Shown here piece after piece: positions 10,930 through 24,500 of a stretch of DNA of 64,000 nt. Location: positions 24,851,324 to 24,915,323 of the forward strand of contig CP099839.1 in NCBI GenBank assembly GCA_030062745.1, written 5' to 3'. How positions within the stretch are numbered: position 1 is the stretch's first letter; the number at the start of each line of letters is the position of its first letter. Position numbers and translations under genes: made by a program. Below the pieces are notes generated by a model, which was given only the letters and a program-made list of their open reading frames with translations, searched no databases and was not told the origin of the DNA. Source of the DNA: Capitulum mitella. Lineage: Eukaryota; Arthropoda; Thecostraca; Pollicipedomorpha; Pollicipedidae.

Positions 10930-11523
10930 GGTAATCCTTACCGATCGCACACCATGCGCAGAGTCGAGGGTAAAGTTAACGCGCGAGTGTAGTTTTCAAT
11001 TTCGCCACCAGGGTGATATTCGTTTTTTTTCTCGCCGCTAGGAAGAGTACGTAAAAATACTGACATTCGCTGGATGGTTCCGCTCAAGAACGCGCGAGTG
11101 TAGTTTTCGATTTCGCCACCAGGATAATATTCGTTAGGTTAGGTTAGGTTAGGTTAGGTTAGGTCTGAACGAATTAATCTGCTTTCCATCGTGGTTCGGC
11201 AATTCTGGAGAAAGTGGTCCTTTTTTCATGATTGACCTCACCTGTGACGTCATCAGCGGGTCAAAAGTAAAAAAGTGTGTAAGTCACAGAAACGAAACGT
11301 TCCGCGCTATCAACTGGCGTTCGAATCAGCCGAATCGAACTATTGGTTATCATAACATTGGTTATTGAGCGGAACCATCCTAGCGAATGTCAGTATTTTT
11401 ACGTACTCTTCCTAGCGGCGAGAAAAAGAACGAATATTACTCTGGTGGCGAAATCGGAAACTACACTCGCGCGTTAACCTTACCCTCGACTCTGCGCATG
11501 GTGTGCGATCGGTAAGGATTACC
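10930..11523. mobile_element. Fold-back (long inverted repeat) element with internal TTAGG repeats
   Basis: Arms of about 159 bp, 10930-11088 and 11365-11523, are inverted near-copies. The outer ends read GGTAATCCTTACCGATCGCA and its complement; the inner ends read GGTTCCGCTCAA and its complement. The core is about 276 bp, starting with a second partial copy of an arm segment (11089-11133, matching about 10978-11023) followed by (TTAGG)6. It has no open frame for a transposase, so it looks like a non-autonomous fold-back or MITE-type element. No clear target-site duplication was seen. Confidence 0.8.
11134..11163 (+). repeat. (TTAGG)6 telomere-type repeat
   Basis: Six perfect TTAGG units, the common arthropod telomere motif, lie inside the core of the fold-back element. 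They are interstitial and not a chromosome end, because unrelated unique sequence and genes lie on both sides. Confidence 0.95.
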
Positions 11524-12237
11524 AAAAATATGACATCTAATGAACCACAACGCCAGTACTGTCATTCATAACGCTGGCACTGTTAATCTTACCTTAATTA
11601 TCTTATTGATTACTACAACTATCTTATTATTTCATTCTCTCCTGAAGTGATTCATATGCGTCATATTTGACCCTTCCTGGTTCCTTTAGTAAAATTCATA
11701 ATTGTTAGAGAAATATGATATTCCTAGGTGTTTGCATGCATTAATTAAAAATGAAAATTATTACAATAAAATTTTGGTCATAAGTTGTAGTTAGTTACAA
11801 AAAGAGCAAGCTGGGCGAGACAAAAAAAGTCAAGAGTTCTTTAAACAATCAGCTGATCCCTTGGTCTTTGTTAAACAAAATTTAAGATCATGACCACTAA
11901 ATCCTTTCTTTCTCTAGCCCGTGCAATTTTCTTACTTACATACATTTTGATTCGTATCTGCTGCCAGTTGATAATGCAATCTTGCATCCCGTTACGACTT
12001 GCTTGATGTTGATAAAGGCTGACGATTTTTATTCTTATTAAAGAAGTATTGGATTAAAAATGCAGAGTTGATTAGATGTCATGCCTTGTGACTTCCCAGT
12101 TTTCCTCCTCGAGTGAACTAAGGGAGCATGATTTATAAAATGTCAGTACTTATGCAGGTGAAATAACGACAAATGACCTAACGTCCGCGAAATAAAAACG
12201 TTTTTTTAAGGTTTGTTTCAGACGGGACATATTAACG

Positions 12238-12245
12238 TGACGTCA
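12238..12245 (+). promoter_or_regulatory. CRE-like palindrome upstream of MXD
   Basis: TGACGTCA, a full CREB/ATF consensus, lies about 300 bp before the MXD start codon in a locally GC-richer segment. The sequence match is exact; a promoter role is inferred from position only. Confidence 0.3.
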
Positions 12246-12544
12246 GAGTACGAGCAGTGTTCTGCTACGGCCGTCGCGTTCAGTTGCCACGAGACGGCAG
12301 GCTGAGGCAGTCGGGAACAATCTTGGAAGTCGTAACGCAGGGACGTCGCTGCTCTCAGTTCCATTTGGGCACAACCAAGACGAAGGAGGTTATCATCGTG
12401 GAACCCATTGCTCATTTACATACTGCCTTTATCTGAAATTTTGTTGGATCGTAGTGCACTGTTAGCAATAATATCCTGGCTTTCGGGTGACAACGGTTTC
12501 AGTGAGCTCGCCATCTGTAGAAATTGTATTTCACAGTTCTGATC

Positions 12545-12599
12545 ATGTCTATCGCTGCACTCATTGAAGCTGCTGACTTCTTGGAGAGAAGAGAAAGAG
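12545..12599 (+). CDS. MXD: MXD exon 1, SIN3-interacting domain
   Basis: It starts at ATG 12545 and ends at AGAG|GTGAGG (phase 1). It encodes [18 protein letters not shown]. There is no upstream in-frame extension with similarity, and the initiator lies where MXD proteins start. Confidence 0.93.
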
Positions 12600-15500
12600 G
12601 TGAGGCATCTATGTTGTTGATTGTACCTAGATTCCAGATGGATAAACCAGTAGATTGGGTCATTGTTATTTTTTAGTGCGTTTTGGAATGGAATGCTGCA
12701 AGGTGACTTAAGTTGGCATTAACCTTGGTAAATGAGCCATGTAGGAATGCATGCATTTAAAGGGAAAGGTACAAACCAAAGTTTCCATTGGAGGGATTTT
12801 GACTCTTCAGTTTCTATCAGAAGTTGTGTAGCTGCAGACAATGTACACAGGGAATACATGTTGGTTTTTCAGTAATCTTGAAATCTCTCCTCAGTTACTA
12901 GTGTACAGTGAAGCTCAAAATGTGTCGCATGCATTTGATGGCATGTATAAAGTGAATGGGTCTGCATGAATTAATGAAATTTTGTTGATGTATTTTCCTG
13001 AATTAATGCAATGTACTCATTATTATGCATTCACCACCAGCATAACCAGTTAATCATTGTGTATTTCCATACTGATATCTATCATGTTTCCCAATATGAA
13101 CCAAAAATGGTCCATATTAGGTACATCTGGAAATGTGCACAAGCTTGAAGTTAGGTGGTGAGTGCAGAAACATGATTTCTAGGTTGCATTTGTTGCAATG
13201 ATGTTTCTATAACTCACATAATTTTGTCATGTTTTCTGTACCTGGTTGAGCAGTACAAGAACGTTTTGGTATTGAAAAAGCAATCAGTTTTTTCAAGGAA
13301 TGCTTTGTGCCATACATTTTGGTACTGTGTGATGAGCCATATGTCCAGCATTTCTCAAAGCCTATGCCACATAGGTCATCATGGAATTAAAAGCATGTTT
13401 GATGTATGTTGCCAGAAATCCTGGGATATGTCCTTCTCTTACATGAATGATTTTATCATAAGAAGTGACCTGCTGGTCAGCTGTGAATACACAGATGCTT
13501 AAACTCTTTGCAAGTTGATATCTGTATGGAACAAACATCCATATGTCCAGTCAGCATCATATCAGTTCCAAAGCAAGCAGTTCATGTGTGTACTTCTTGT
13601 TTTACAGAGGCAGAGCATGGCTATGCTATTGTGTCAGTTGTTCCTGCTCAAATTCAGAGGATTGATGCCAAGCTCAAAGTAAAGAGACAGCTGAAAGCCA
13701 GGAAGAGTGTCAACAACAGGTGAGATTAGCTGGTGTTTTTAGTCACATGAGATACCTTGTAATGAGTTTTATGTTTAGCAAAGCTCCAAACATTTGGTTT
13801 AAATTGTTTTGTTTTTGTGTACTGTGGACCTGCAATCATTCTGCAGAAAATAATGTATTTCATGAAGTAACAGGGTTCTTATTTTGTTCCAGGTCTACAC
13901 ACAATGAGCTAGAGAAAAATAGGTAAGTGAACCCAGTTTCATCATGGTGTATATTTAATCCAGTGGCCCCTCTGGGTTTCACTGTTTGGTTTTGTCATTC
14001 CAAGTACCTGTATTAGAAACGGTTCCGAATCAGACTGAGGTAAGGTGAACTCGCACGTGGCCAGAGTCATGCGTCTGTTGCACGCTGCCAGCTGGCTCCA
14101 TCGCGCAGCCGTGCGCCGGCAGGCTTGGTCGTGTGCGTGCGTACCATCCGGGCCGCGTTCCTTTGTTGCCGGAGAGCGCCGCCCCCTATTGATCACGTGG
14201 CGGCCGGTCAGCTGACGCAGCGCGCCACGGCCGCCGCCGCCGCCGCGCGCTCTGCCGGCGCGCGCTTTGTCCGCCGCGCGCCGGCCGCTGTTTGGATGCC
14301 TGCAAATGGCCCAACTGGTGCCCCTGGCCGGTTCAACGGCACCATTAGGGGCGCGCGGAGGACGGCGCCGTAACCGTCGGCGGGGCGGGGCGAGGAGCGC
14401 GCGCTTCACGGCGGCGCAGGAGCCCATGGCGCCGGCGCGCCCGGCATAGTACAACGCTCCGCTGCCGCTTGGCGTCAGTGCTGGCTGTGCGCGGCCGACC
14501 AGTCGGCATATTCAAATTGTGAATCCTGCCGTCCGGGTTTGAATCTCTAAGGCCCTCGTGTCTGCTGGCTGTTGCGCACGTGATTTGGGTTTGGCGGGAA
14601 GGACCGTTGGTTGGTTTTTCAGGGTGAGGAGCGAACACTGGACTTGAGTGGTCCTTTATGTTGGGTCATTTATTAGTATTATTGACATGAATGCTTGATG
14701 TGTTTCATGTCTCGCACTGGTTACAATGCAAGTGAAAGCACGCGACGCCGATAGCGGAGACCGTATAGGTGGAATGACAATACGGTGGAACAGACTACCA
14801 GATGTTTGACAGAGCTCTTCATGCAAGCAGATGAATGAGGAATGGGAACTGAGGCACATGTTTTCTCTCGTCGTCGTCAAGTGCTCTTTGTTCCACTCCT
14901 TTCCCCACTGCCCTGACTGAGGACGCGTCCTTGCATTTCTATGGCCGCCTCGCTTGTCCGGTCACTTGCTACGTCCCAGCGTCAGATGATTCCTGGTTCG
15001 GACCCTGCAGATGACCTCGACTGCGACTGCGGACGGCGCGGCCTCGGACCGGCAGGCCGCCCGGCCGCGTGATTAGCCTTGCAGGCCCGGCTCGGCGCAG
15101 TCGACCGGCGGCCGGCACGTCGGGCTCGGCGGCGCCCCTCCGCGCGGCCGGCCGGTCACGTGGCGGCCGCCGCCGCTGGACGGCCGCGCTGAGTGCTGCA
15201 CTGTCCGGCGCCGGCGGCGCGTGTCGCCGGCGTCCCCGGGCGCCGCCCCGGGTCTTGGCCGCCGCCGGAGGGGAGCCGGCCCGGCCCGGCCCGGCCCGGC
15301 CGCGTGTTTGGATAGTCGGTGTGCCGTGTGGCAGCGGCCGCTGACAGCGCCGCTTTGGCGGTGCGGGCGGCCGCTCGACCGACGGTCGGCGGCGGGGCCC
15401 GGTCGTTCCTGGGGACGGCCGCGGATCAGCTGTTGGCGGGCTGATAGTGGCCTTGCGCGGCCGGCGGAAAAACACTGCGTTGGCTGCAGGCGAAGCGCTG

Positions 15501-18500
15501 GTTAGCGGCGAGATAGTGCCCGATGCATGGCTGCGATCCTGTGGGATGTGCAATCCAGACTTCCAGGATTGGAAAGACGTTGTTTTCAGGTGTTGAGCAA
15601 CACCAAAACAATTTTTGCCCTTAAAACATTTCGTACTCCATTAGCTTGATGCTGTGCCTCCATGGAAAGACTGCATTTTCACCATGCTGACAAATTTCAG
15701 ACCCTACAAGAAAATGACTATCTCCATTCGGTAAGAAGCAGGTATGACGCCATAACTGAATTACACCAACAATGCCAACTTACACCACTTTACACCTCTT
15801 TTCAAAATGGTGTACTGCAAAGCAAAAAGTATACTCCGACGTAAGGAACAAAAACCAAATTTCCAGACCTGCCCTCCCCCTGCCCCCAAGTATTCGGGCG
15901 ATTTAACAGGCCTGTGGCAATGACTAGAAAGAAACGGTCAAAAATCCCGTGTGGACTCCACCCCCTCCCCCCAGATAATTTTCGGAAATCTCCAGCCATG
16001 CCCGGTGTCGCGTTTTTGCGGCAGCGCCGAACAGGCCAGCTCGGTCGGCAGGGAAGACCGTTTGGCGGGCCGCAGTCTGACTAGACTGACGCCGCCGGCG
16101 GCGTGAGGACGCCTCTGACGGGCCGCGCGCCGGTTTCGTTGCTGGCGTTGTCGGCACGGGTGGTGCGCCACAATCGCCGCCATCTGTTGTGTCAGCTGCT
16201 GAGAAAGCTCGCATCTTTTGCCGTGCGCGTCGGTGGTAACGGAACGTTCTTTTCGAACGTTAATTGTGACAGTTTGTGGCGTTTCCTGACTTCACAGCCA
16301 CATTCTGCCTCATGCTGTTCCGAGGTGCCATTTCTTTCGAACCTGGTAGCACAAGAATCTAAAATCTGTGGCGTTTCCTGACTTCACAGCCACATTCTGC
16401 CTCATGCTGTTCCGAGGTGTCATTTCTTTCGAACATGGTAGCGCAAGAATCTAAAATCCGGGATCCAGCCGATTAACCTGCGCACGACCGTGGGTCGGCG
16501 ACGATCACGCCCGCCAGGGGGGAGGGGCGGTTGACCGTTCCCTTCTAATTGACAAACGGTTGGTCGTACGATAAAAATAAGCACACCGTTGGAAAGTTTG
16601 TGACGAGCAGAGCTCGAAACTGGTCTCATTTTTAGTTTTAGATATTATGTAAGCAATTTGCGTCCTATATATGTTTTCTCATAGCCGACTGCATGAGACC
16701 GAGAAACGGCCTGAATCTCAAGGGCTGTGACTAATAACGCATAGGTAAAGGCAAGTAAAGGTCAGCATATGCCGATACATGTCTAATTTCCCAGATTTGT
16801 TCAATATATACGCCGAAACGTTGAGTTAAAGACACGGCAATTTTCACGCCGGTTACCGGTGGGCGCCGCAGCCGTACGCGGTAAGAAATTCACGGGAACT
16901 AATTTTAGCGTTTGTGTTTTATTTTCGCGACATAAGCCTATCCAAGTAAATTGTACTAATCTTATTGGATCTTGTGATGATTTCTCATTCTAAAATTAGG
17001 GAAAAATTCATTAGTTACCAATCTACACAATTGGCAGAGCTTTATTCGCGAGGGTCTGCTTATTTCCAAAATATGCAATTTTTCAAGGTTTTTGAGGTTC
17101 TTGGTATTACTTACGTCTGTGCAAGCCAGTTCTGCCATTTTCTACCCATTCTGAGTAATTCATCGCAGATTTTGACGGTGGTATATTTTGGCCCACTACA
17201 GTTATTCGTGACCTGACATCAGGTCACTGTCTGGAAGTCATTGATTCTTCGCCCAGTGACAGTAACTAAATGTCTGCCTCACACCACACTAAAAATGTTC
17301 TGAAAAATTCCGCCAGTTTCGAAAAAAACGACGACATGTCTAATCCTGTTCCCGGAGGGCTAGAAGGTATGGTCGATTCCCGGCAAGGGGGGCGGATTGC
17401 CCCCCCCCCGACATCTCGAGAACTATTTATCCGATTTCATCGCAACAAACTGCAATCGATATGCCATGACGTGAACTGCATTTTTATAAGAAGAAATTCA
17501 CAAAATTTTGTAAAGGGTGGATACAGGGGGCAAAAATGTCAAAATTAAAAACTGGCATGATTCGAGATATTATGGATCGGACTTTTACCATTGGGACACA
17601 CATCTGAAATTTTGAGGAAATTGGTGGGCGTTCACAGGGTTTCGAAAATAGGACTAGTTTTTTCAACAACTGAATGAACAAAAAGGCAGAAACAGTTTCT
17701 TGGCTTCTGCTAGTCATGTTGCGCTAAAGAAGTACAAATCGCATTACAATGTTTGTATAATGTTAGCAAAGGCGGTGCCAGGAACATGAAAAAGGGGGAA
17801 CTGTCATGGTCACACGTTCTTCAGATCAGCTTGTGACCTCTGACTTTAAATGACCTCCTGTGACCTTGGAGCCACTTGGAATGATCTCGTGTGCACTTAA
17901 TATTATCTGTAAGCGTTTTCAGTCATTCGAATTCACTCTGTTTGAAAAAATTCATTTTATGGATATTGCGATATAGGCTACGCGCACGGGCATTTTAGGC
18001 CATAGCTCCGTGACCCGACCTGATATCAAGCTGAAACTTGGTACGCAAGTGGAGGGCACCTTTCTATGTGATATATATTCCTGGTTTGGCATTTGAAAAA
18101 AAAACAGTGCCGAAATTATTGCAATAAAACCAAATTTTGACTTTTGACCTTGACCTGGCCTTGACCTGAACAAAATTGCATCTGCATGTTGCCCAACTAT
18201 TTTGCTATACATCCATGTAAAGTTTTAAGCTCAATCTTAAAAACGCTATTTTTGGCAGACATTTTCCTTTTTCCCTCAACATGGCCAAAAATGGCCTGAT
18301 GTGCCTCCCGAAAACGTTGCCTGGCTCCGCCCCTGTGTAAAATAGAATTTTGAAATTTCGTCACGGCACGTAGAAAGAATAGCTAGGAAAAGTGACCAAG
18401 TTCCGTGAAGCCGCGTCAAAAAGCCTGGAATTGGCAAGCAAAAAATCCGAGGGGGCTGATTTAGCCCCCCCCCCCCACCGGGAATAGGGTTAAAAAATTG

Positions 18501-21500
18501 GTTTGACCTTAGGTCACCGGAAATAGGGTAAAAAGTTACAGGGCGCTAAACTTTTTTGGACATAGGTCCGTTTGACCTGACCTAGGTCAGACATTTGGCT
18601 TGACCTGAGGTCAAAACTTTGAGAAAGGATGTAAAAATGATCAAGGAAAAAGGTACACGAAGTTTCGTGGCGCTGCGTTTGTTCGTTCTTTCGCAATCCT
18701 AGAAAAACCTCAGGGGAGGGGGGCGGGTAACCCCAACCCCCCCAATCGGGGGCGGGCTAAGAGTAAGGCTCTTGGCCGTGATAGCTCGCTGCTATCCTGC
18801 CGGCCTGCGGATTGTCACTGATCCCCTCACTTGAGGACATATATCTCCCGGATATTCTCGGAACTTCAGCACTCGGAGCCAGTTTTTACCTAGAAGGCCC
18901 TGACCCACTCGGTGGATTGTTCAGCTGCTGCTCGGTGCGCCCCAGATTCTCCACCAGCCTCCTGTTGCCGGCGTCCGAGCTCACCCCATCACTGCTCGGC
19001 TGCCGCGGCGCGCGTCCCGGGGGGTGATCTGGCCGACGCGGAGCAAGCGGCACGTCAAACACGGCCCGGAAGTGGCCGCTCCCGCCATCCCGCAGCCGCA
19101 GTGAATCAGACGTCAAACACGAGCACCCTCACGGCAGCCGGTTCGGCGGCATCACCGGCGCGGCTTGAGCGGCGCATCTGTCGCAAAGCGGGCGCTATTT
19201 CGGTAGGTACGGCCGCCTCGGATCCGGCTTGTTTATGCCGCTGGCCGTTTTTCCAACGTCCCGCCAGCGAGGGACGCGGCCAGGCGGCGGCGGGTATTTT
19301 GCCTCCAAACATCGGGCGGCGGCTGGCGTGCCGGGCGGACACGGCCACGGAGCGCCACCGGCCCTAATGAGCGGTCTCCGGCTAATTGTGCCCGCCATTA
19401 TGTGCGGCACCGTCCGCGCCGCCGCGCCGCTGGAAAACAAGGAAACCACAATGGCATGGCCGGCGGTCCGCATGCGTGCGGGTGGCGCTGGGCCGTCATG
19501 CGGCCGTCACCCGACACTGCGACCGGCGGCCACGGCCGCGCCGTCCGGCTCCCGGCTCCGGCTCCGGCTCCTGGCTCCGGCACCGGCTCCCGTCACGGCG
19601 GCCGGAGCGGCGGCCCGCCGTCGGCAGGTGCGGCCGCCATGCCTGCCGCGGGATTTATGAGGCGGCGCCGGGCGCGCACTTCCTGCGGCCCCGGACCCAG
19701 ACGCACTATTACCGCCCCTCCCGGCCACTTCCTGGGACGCCGACCACCGTCCAAAACGGCATTTTCGGCCGCGAAAGAGTCCGGTGCGCCCTGTTTTGGC
19801 GAGCGGGCGACTGCCAGCTGGCCGTGGCGGCGCTGCCGATGTCCGTCCGCCGGCGCTCGTGGGCGGGCGGCCGGCAGACGCCAGCCGCTGCGTGGCGCCG
19901 GCCCGGTCTGACTCATCCCCCCTCCCGATTGCCGTCGCGGTCGACGATGTGGCGCCGAGACGCTCGCATCGACCGCGGCGCGCAACGAGGTCAGCGAGGG
20001 TCCGGCCGTCGCTGCGGCGGCCTGGCGGCGGCCGGGATCAGACCGCGCTCCGGCCGGCGGTGTAGCCTGCCATCTCCCGCTGCCGGCGGCGGCTGCTCGT
20101 GCGTGCGGGCACGGCTCAGGCCTGCCGGCGGGCGGCGTGCGAAGGCCGCCGAGCCGGTCAGCGCCGACCGGCGCGGCGGCGGCGCCGCTTTTCCTGGCGG
20201 CCACTCGACTGGTTTTCCTGCAGACGAGGTCCGCCGCGTTTCAGAGCGCTCGCCGCCCGCCGGCGCCGCCCCGCTCGACGGCCGGGCGGACCGGCGGCGC
20301 GGTGCGTTTGCATTGGCAGCCGGGTCGGCCGGCGGAGCGGCCGTCACGCTGCCGCCGCCGCCGGTGGATGCCTGATCGCGGCCACTCGCCGCGTCAGCCG
20401 CCGCCCGGACCGATTGTTTCGCGGGGTGCGTGCGCCCGCCGCCCGCCCGCGCCGGCTAATTGCGTGGGACGCTGCGATAAGGCCGCGATTCGGAGAGGAA
20501 GCGCCGGCCAGCTTCCTTTCCACCTGGACACGCGCTACTTCCCGGCAGGCTCCGCCCTTTGTGCGGCTCGCGGACCGGTCGCTGTCGCCCGGCTGTCGTT
20601 CATTTCCTTTGTTTCGTGTCGACTGACACATGCCGTATGGAGGTGTAAATCATTCTTTTGTTGGCGGAGACACCGTGCTAATTAGACCACGAAATAAGTC
20701 GAGTGGTGCTGTAATTTTCCAGACTAATTGAGCGGTCTGTTGCGGCGCGTCCGCGACATACGTAATGAGTCGTTTCAGACTGTTTATAAACATTGTCTGT
20801 TCGGCAGGCCTGGCCGGGCTGGTGTTGGCTTCTGTCCAGCGCTGTTGACGGACACAGCTGATATGCCTGTTTGAGCCGACTGGTGGGCGCCGCACGTGAT
20901 CGTTTCGCGCTGCATGTGACGGCGCTGTGGCGCGGCACCGCGCCTCGTATTCAGATGTGGGACAGACGGCGCCGGTCGGAGTTTGGTCGCCGGCGCCTGC
21001 CAGCTGCTCGGACCACGTGACACTCGCGCACGGACGGCTTGCAGGAACTGGGTCAAGCAGATCGCTGCGAGCAGGCGGCACGTGCCACCTCCCGGCCCCG
21101 GTGTCGGCTTTAAGCTGGTCCCCCGGCCCCGGGTTCAGCTTAGAGGCTAGTCCCCCCTCCTTCCGCCTGAGCTCAAGGACAGCCGTCCGCCGGCAGACAG
21201 CCGAAGGGACGTCACCGGGTCGTCCCGACTGCAGCCATGGCTCCCCAGAGGGCGGCGCGCTAACATTCAGGGCGTATCGCCGCCGGCTGCCGACGCGCCC
21301 GGTTGCGGGCGTCGCCGCCGCGGCTCCGTGAAGCGCCGACAGGGCGCCGCTGTTGTCTAATCCCGTTTCGCCGCGCTATTGTATTAGCGACGACAAAGCT
21401 GCCGCGGCGCTAACGACGCCTGTAAGCCGTCACGGCGGCGGCCGGGGCCGGCCAGCGGCGGGCCTCCCCCTCGCCGGTCGTCGGCACGGATCGCCGCGGT

Positions 21501-24500
21501 GTCGCTGTGTGAGCTGCAGTTAACGGGCCACTCCGCGCCGGGGGCCGCCCGCCCGCACCGGCGCCGACCGAGGGGACCGGCCTCGAATCGATACGCACGC
21601 GTAAAAGAGCGCCGCCGCCGGCGCGCGCGCGTTGGGCCGTGGCCAGCGGCGGCCGGCGGCCGGCCGCTGGTGCTGGCCGCCGGCTGCGCGGCCCTGCGTT
21701 CGCGTAATGGGCCGAGGGCGCCGTATTTAGTGCGCCATCCCGGCCGTAATTGGCTGGCCCCGCCGGGCTGCGCCCAGCGACGCGTCCTTTGTGGCGCGGG
21801 CGCGCCGATGGACGCCGCGCGGCCGATGGCGGGGACGGCGGCGCGTTCGATGAGCCGGCCGGCCCTGCCTGCGGTCCGCCGCGACGTGCGCGGGGCCGGG
21901 CGCCGACTGGTGGTCTGACGAGTCGCACACGGAAGGCACGCGTTTTGCTCCGCGGCGTCCAGCGGGAACGGCTCGGCGCAGCGGGTCCGTCGAGAGCGGC
22001 CGCCGTGCTCGGGGGAGCCGGCCCGGCTGGCGACCCGCCCTGCCGCCGAGCCGTGTTTGCCAAATACCGCCAGCGCGCGGTGACTGACAGCGCGCCGGCT
22101 GACCGCCGCCGGCCGCCGGCCCCGCCCGTCCGTGTGCCGCCGCCGCCGCCGCCGTGGCGTCGTTTGTATGCATATGGCGGCGCGGTTCCGGCGCCAGTCG
22201 CACAGTGCCGTTGCCGCGCCGGGAAATGAACTCGACCGACATGCTATCTTCGCGTTTTGTTTTATAATTAGCATGTCCGACGCATATAATGGCAATTTGC
22301 TGGCGGAAACTGTGCCACTTTCCGGACGAAGCGCTCGCCGAAACAGGTTGACCGCTTCCTGTCAGTTTGAGCTCGACACTGGGCACCCAGCCCAGGTACC
22401 AACGGGCCGTTCGTACGTGCGGACTGCCCGGGGGTGAGTGTTTGAGGTACAGGTCAGCCATATGGGTGCAGTTGTTTCCATCCACCCGTGATGCCCATGC
22501 GGCCTGTCCATCCCGGCCGCAGCCATCGTTCAGGGGTACGTGAAGGCCGCCTGCGGCGGCGGTCCAGCCACGGGCGGGTCGTCCGGACGGCCGGATGCCC
22601 GTCTCCCGGACGGCGCCGGTCGGGGGACGGACTGCCGACTCGGCGTGCCGTCGGCCGGGCTGGTCGGCCGGCGGCGGCGCGCGGCGCACCAGCTGCCAAC
22701 AGCCGGGCACCGGAATGTACGCAGCGTTGCCCGGGGCGCCAATCGGGCCAGCGCCAGCCTCGGCAGTTGGGCTTTTTTGTGGGCCGTTTTTGCCGCCCTC
22801 CGGCTCTCGCCTTCGGCCCGTTTTTCCAAAGATAACAGCGAAAAAGTGTCGCGCCGCCCGGCAGTGGACGGGGCCGACCGGGACGCGCACCTGTTGGCGA
22901 CGGCGCGGGCCGAGGGCGTGGGGCCGAGCGGACGTAAACTCGATCGTTACCGCCCGTGGCCCGGTATTTGGAACGAGGGCGCGCGATAAGATCGGCACGG
23001 AATGACCCGGCCGATTTCGGACGGGTGGCCTTTTTCGTTTTGGACAATGAATGCTTGACTGGCGCACGAGGCGGTCCGGTGGGGACGGACAGGTTGGTGA
23101 ACAGAAGCTGTCGGGGAGGTTAGATTGTCTGATTCGTTTAAGTGAGCTGCGTTACTCATTCTGATGAAAAGTATGTGATTGGGCCAGTTTCACAGTTGCC
23201 TCAGCCGCGGCTATTGAGCCGTGATATGCCTTGCAGCAAAGTTGAAGTCAGAAGTTCAAGCTTTCAACCACCGTGCACCAGATCAGAAACAAAGATTGGT
23301 TTACGTTGGCCTGTCATCACTGGTTTTTGTACTGTTGATTGGGATTTTCCAATACCACTATGCGCATCTGCTGGTGTGCCTTGAGCTGTGTTGTGTGGGC
23401 ATCCTGCCTGAAATGTTTGCTGATGTAATCAAACTCAGCTGATGCAATGAGTGTTGGACATCCGCCCAGTGCCCGTTGCACCCTTTGTTTGGCTTGTTAA
23501 GCATGTCCTCACGTGAACGGATGCTCAACACGTTGACTGTCGGGCTGATGGGATTGCTTCGCTCGCAGTATGAGTGCTGTTTGGCTATGCTGTAACACGG
23601 TACTTTAATTCGCAGTGCCCTGTTCCGAAAGTTCTCAAAGCTGACAGTTGGGCCAACGCATGGCGCCTGCCACCCGATTCGGAAATTACGTACAAACTGC
23701 CGTCACCATTGCACCCCATCCCCACTTTGGCTGCCGTCGGACGATCTGGACGATCTCGAGGAGGATCTCTGAGGATCCAGGGGAGGACCTCGTCCTCCGA
23801 CCGGCTGATCCTGCCGTCCGCTGCCATGTCGCCCTGTCCGACTGCCGGCATGTCGCGGTCAGACGGCGCGGCACCGCCCGGGCGCCGTCCGCTGCTCAGC
23901 CGCAGCGGCCCGCGCTGTCTGCCGGACTCCGCTGCGAAAGGCCACGAGCAGACCGGGACGCGTCGGCCGCGGCCGCCGAGCTACGGCGCCGACGCTGCGT
24001 AGCGACGCCGACAGGGGCGGGGCGCCCGGCCCGGCCGCAGCGGCGCAGGCCGACAGGCTTTGCCACTTTGCCGGAGCTTTCACCGCCGCTGTAGAGAGAC
24101 AGCCCGGCTACGTGAGCCGAGTTCCGTATTGCGAAACGCGCCGTCGCTGGCACGCACTGGCGTTGACCTGCGACTTCTGCAGCCGGGAGCTGCAAGGTGA
24201 TCACGTTCATAACGGTGCTTGTTCAACCGTACATCGCGTACAACGTCGTTCCTGGCGGTCCTTTCTCTTGCTGCTCATGCTGCAGCGAGCCCCTCCGTCC
24301 GGCCCGGGCGGCGGCGGCGGCGACCTCGGGCCGCGGCCCGGTTCGTGCCGCTCCGGGCCGAGGCTAGGGGGCCGCCGGCCCGGCGGCGTAACGGGACAGA
24401 CCGGCCGGCGCGTGCCGCTCCGGGCGGCGGCGGCCGGCGCCGGCCTCTCGCCGGCGGTCGCCGGCTGTTTGTGTTGATCGGCGTGTTTTGTGGTCGAGTG

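Larger units (their letters stand above)
8923..12544. other. Intergenic region between divergent TRMT44 and MXD genes
   Basis: The two genes are transcribed away from each other across 3.6 kb, which should hold both promoters. The DNA is AT-rich with a G-run at about 9368-9380, and the fold-back element at 10930-11523 sits inside it. No coding exon could be supported. Confidence 0.6.

Noticed and set aside
14515-14560. tRNA-like T-arm sequence (GGGTTTGAATC)
   Set aside because: No matching acceptor stem, anticodon arm or A-box could be paired around it.
21727-23067. 446-codon open frame on the minus strand
   Set aside because: It lies in a GC-rich intron where stop codons are rare, has no recognisable domain, and overlaps several equally open frames.
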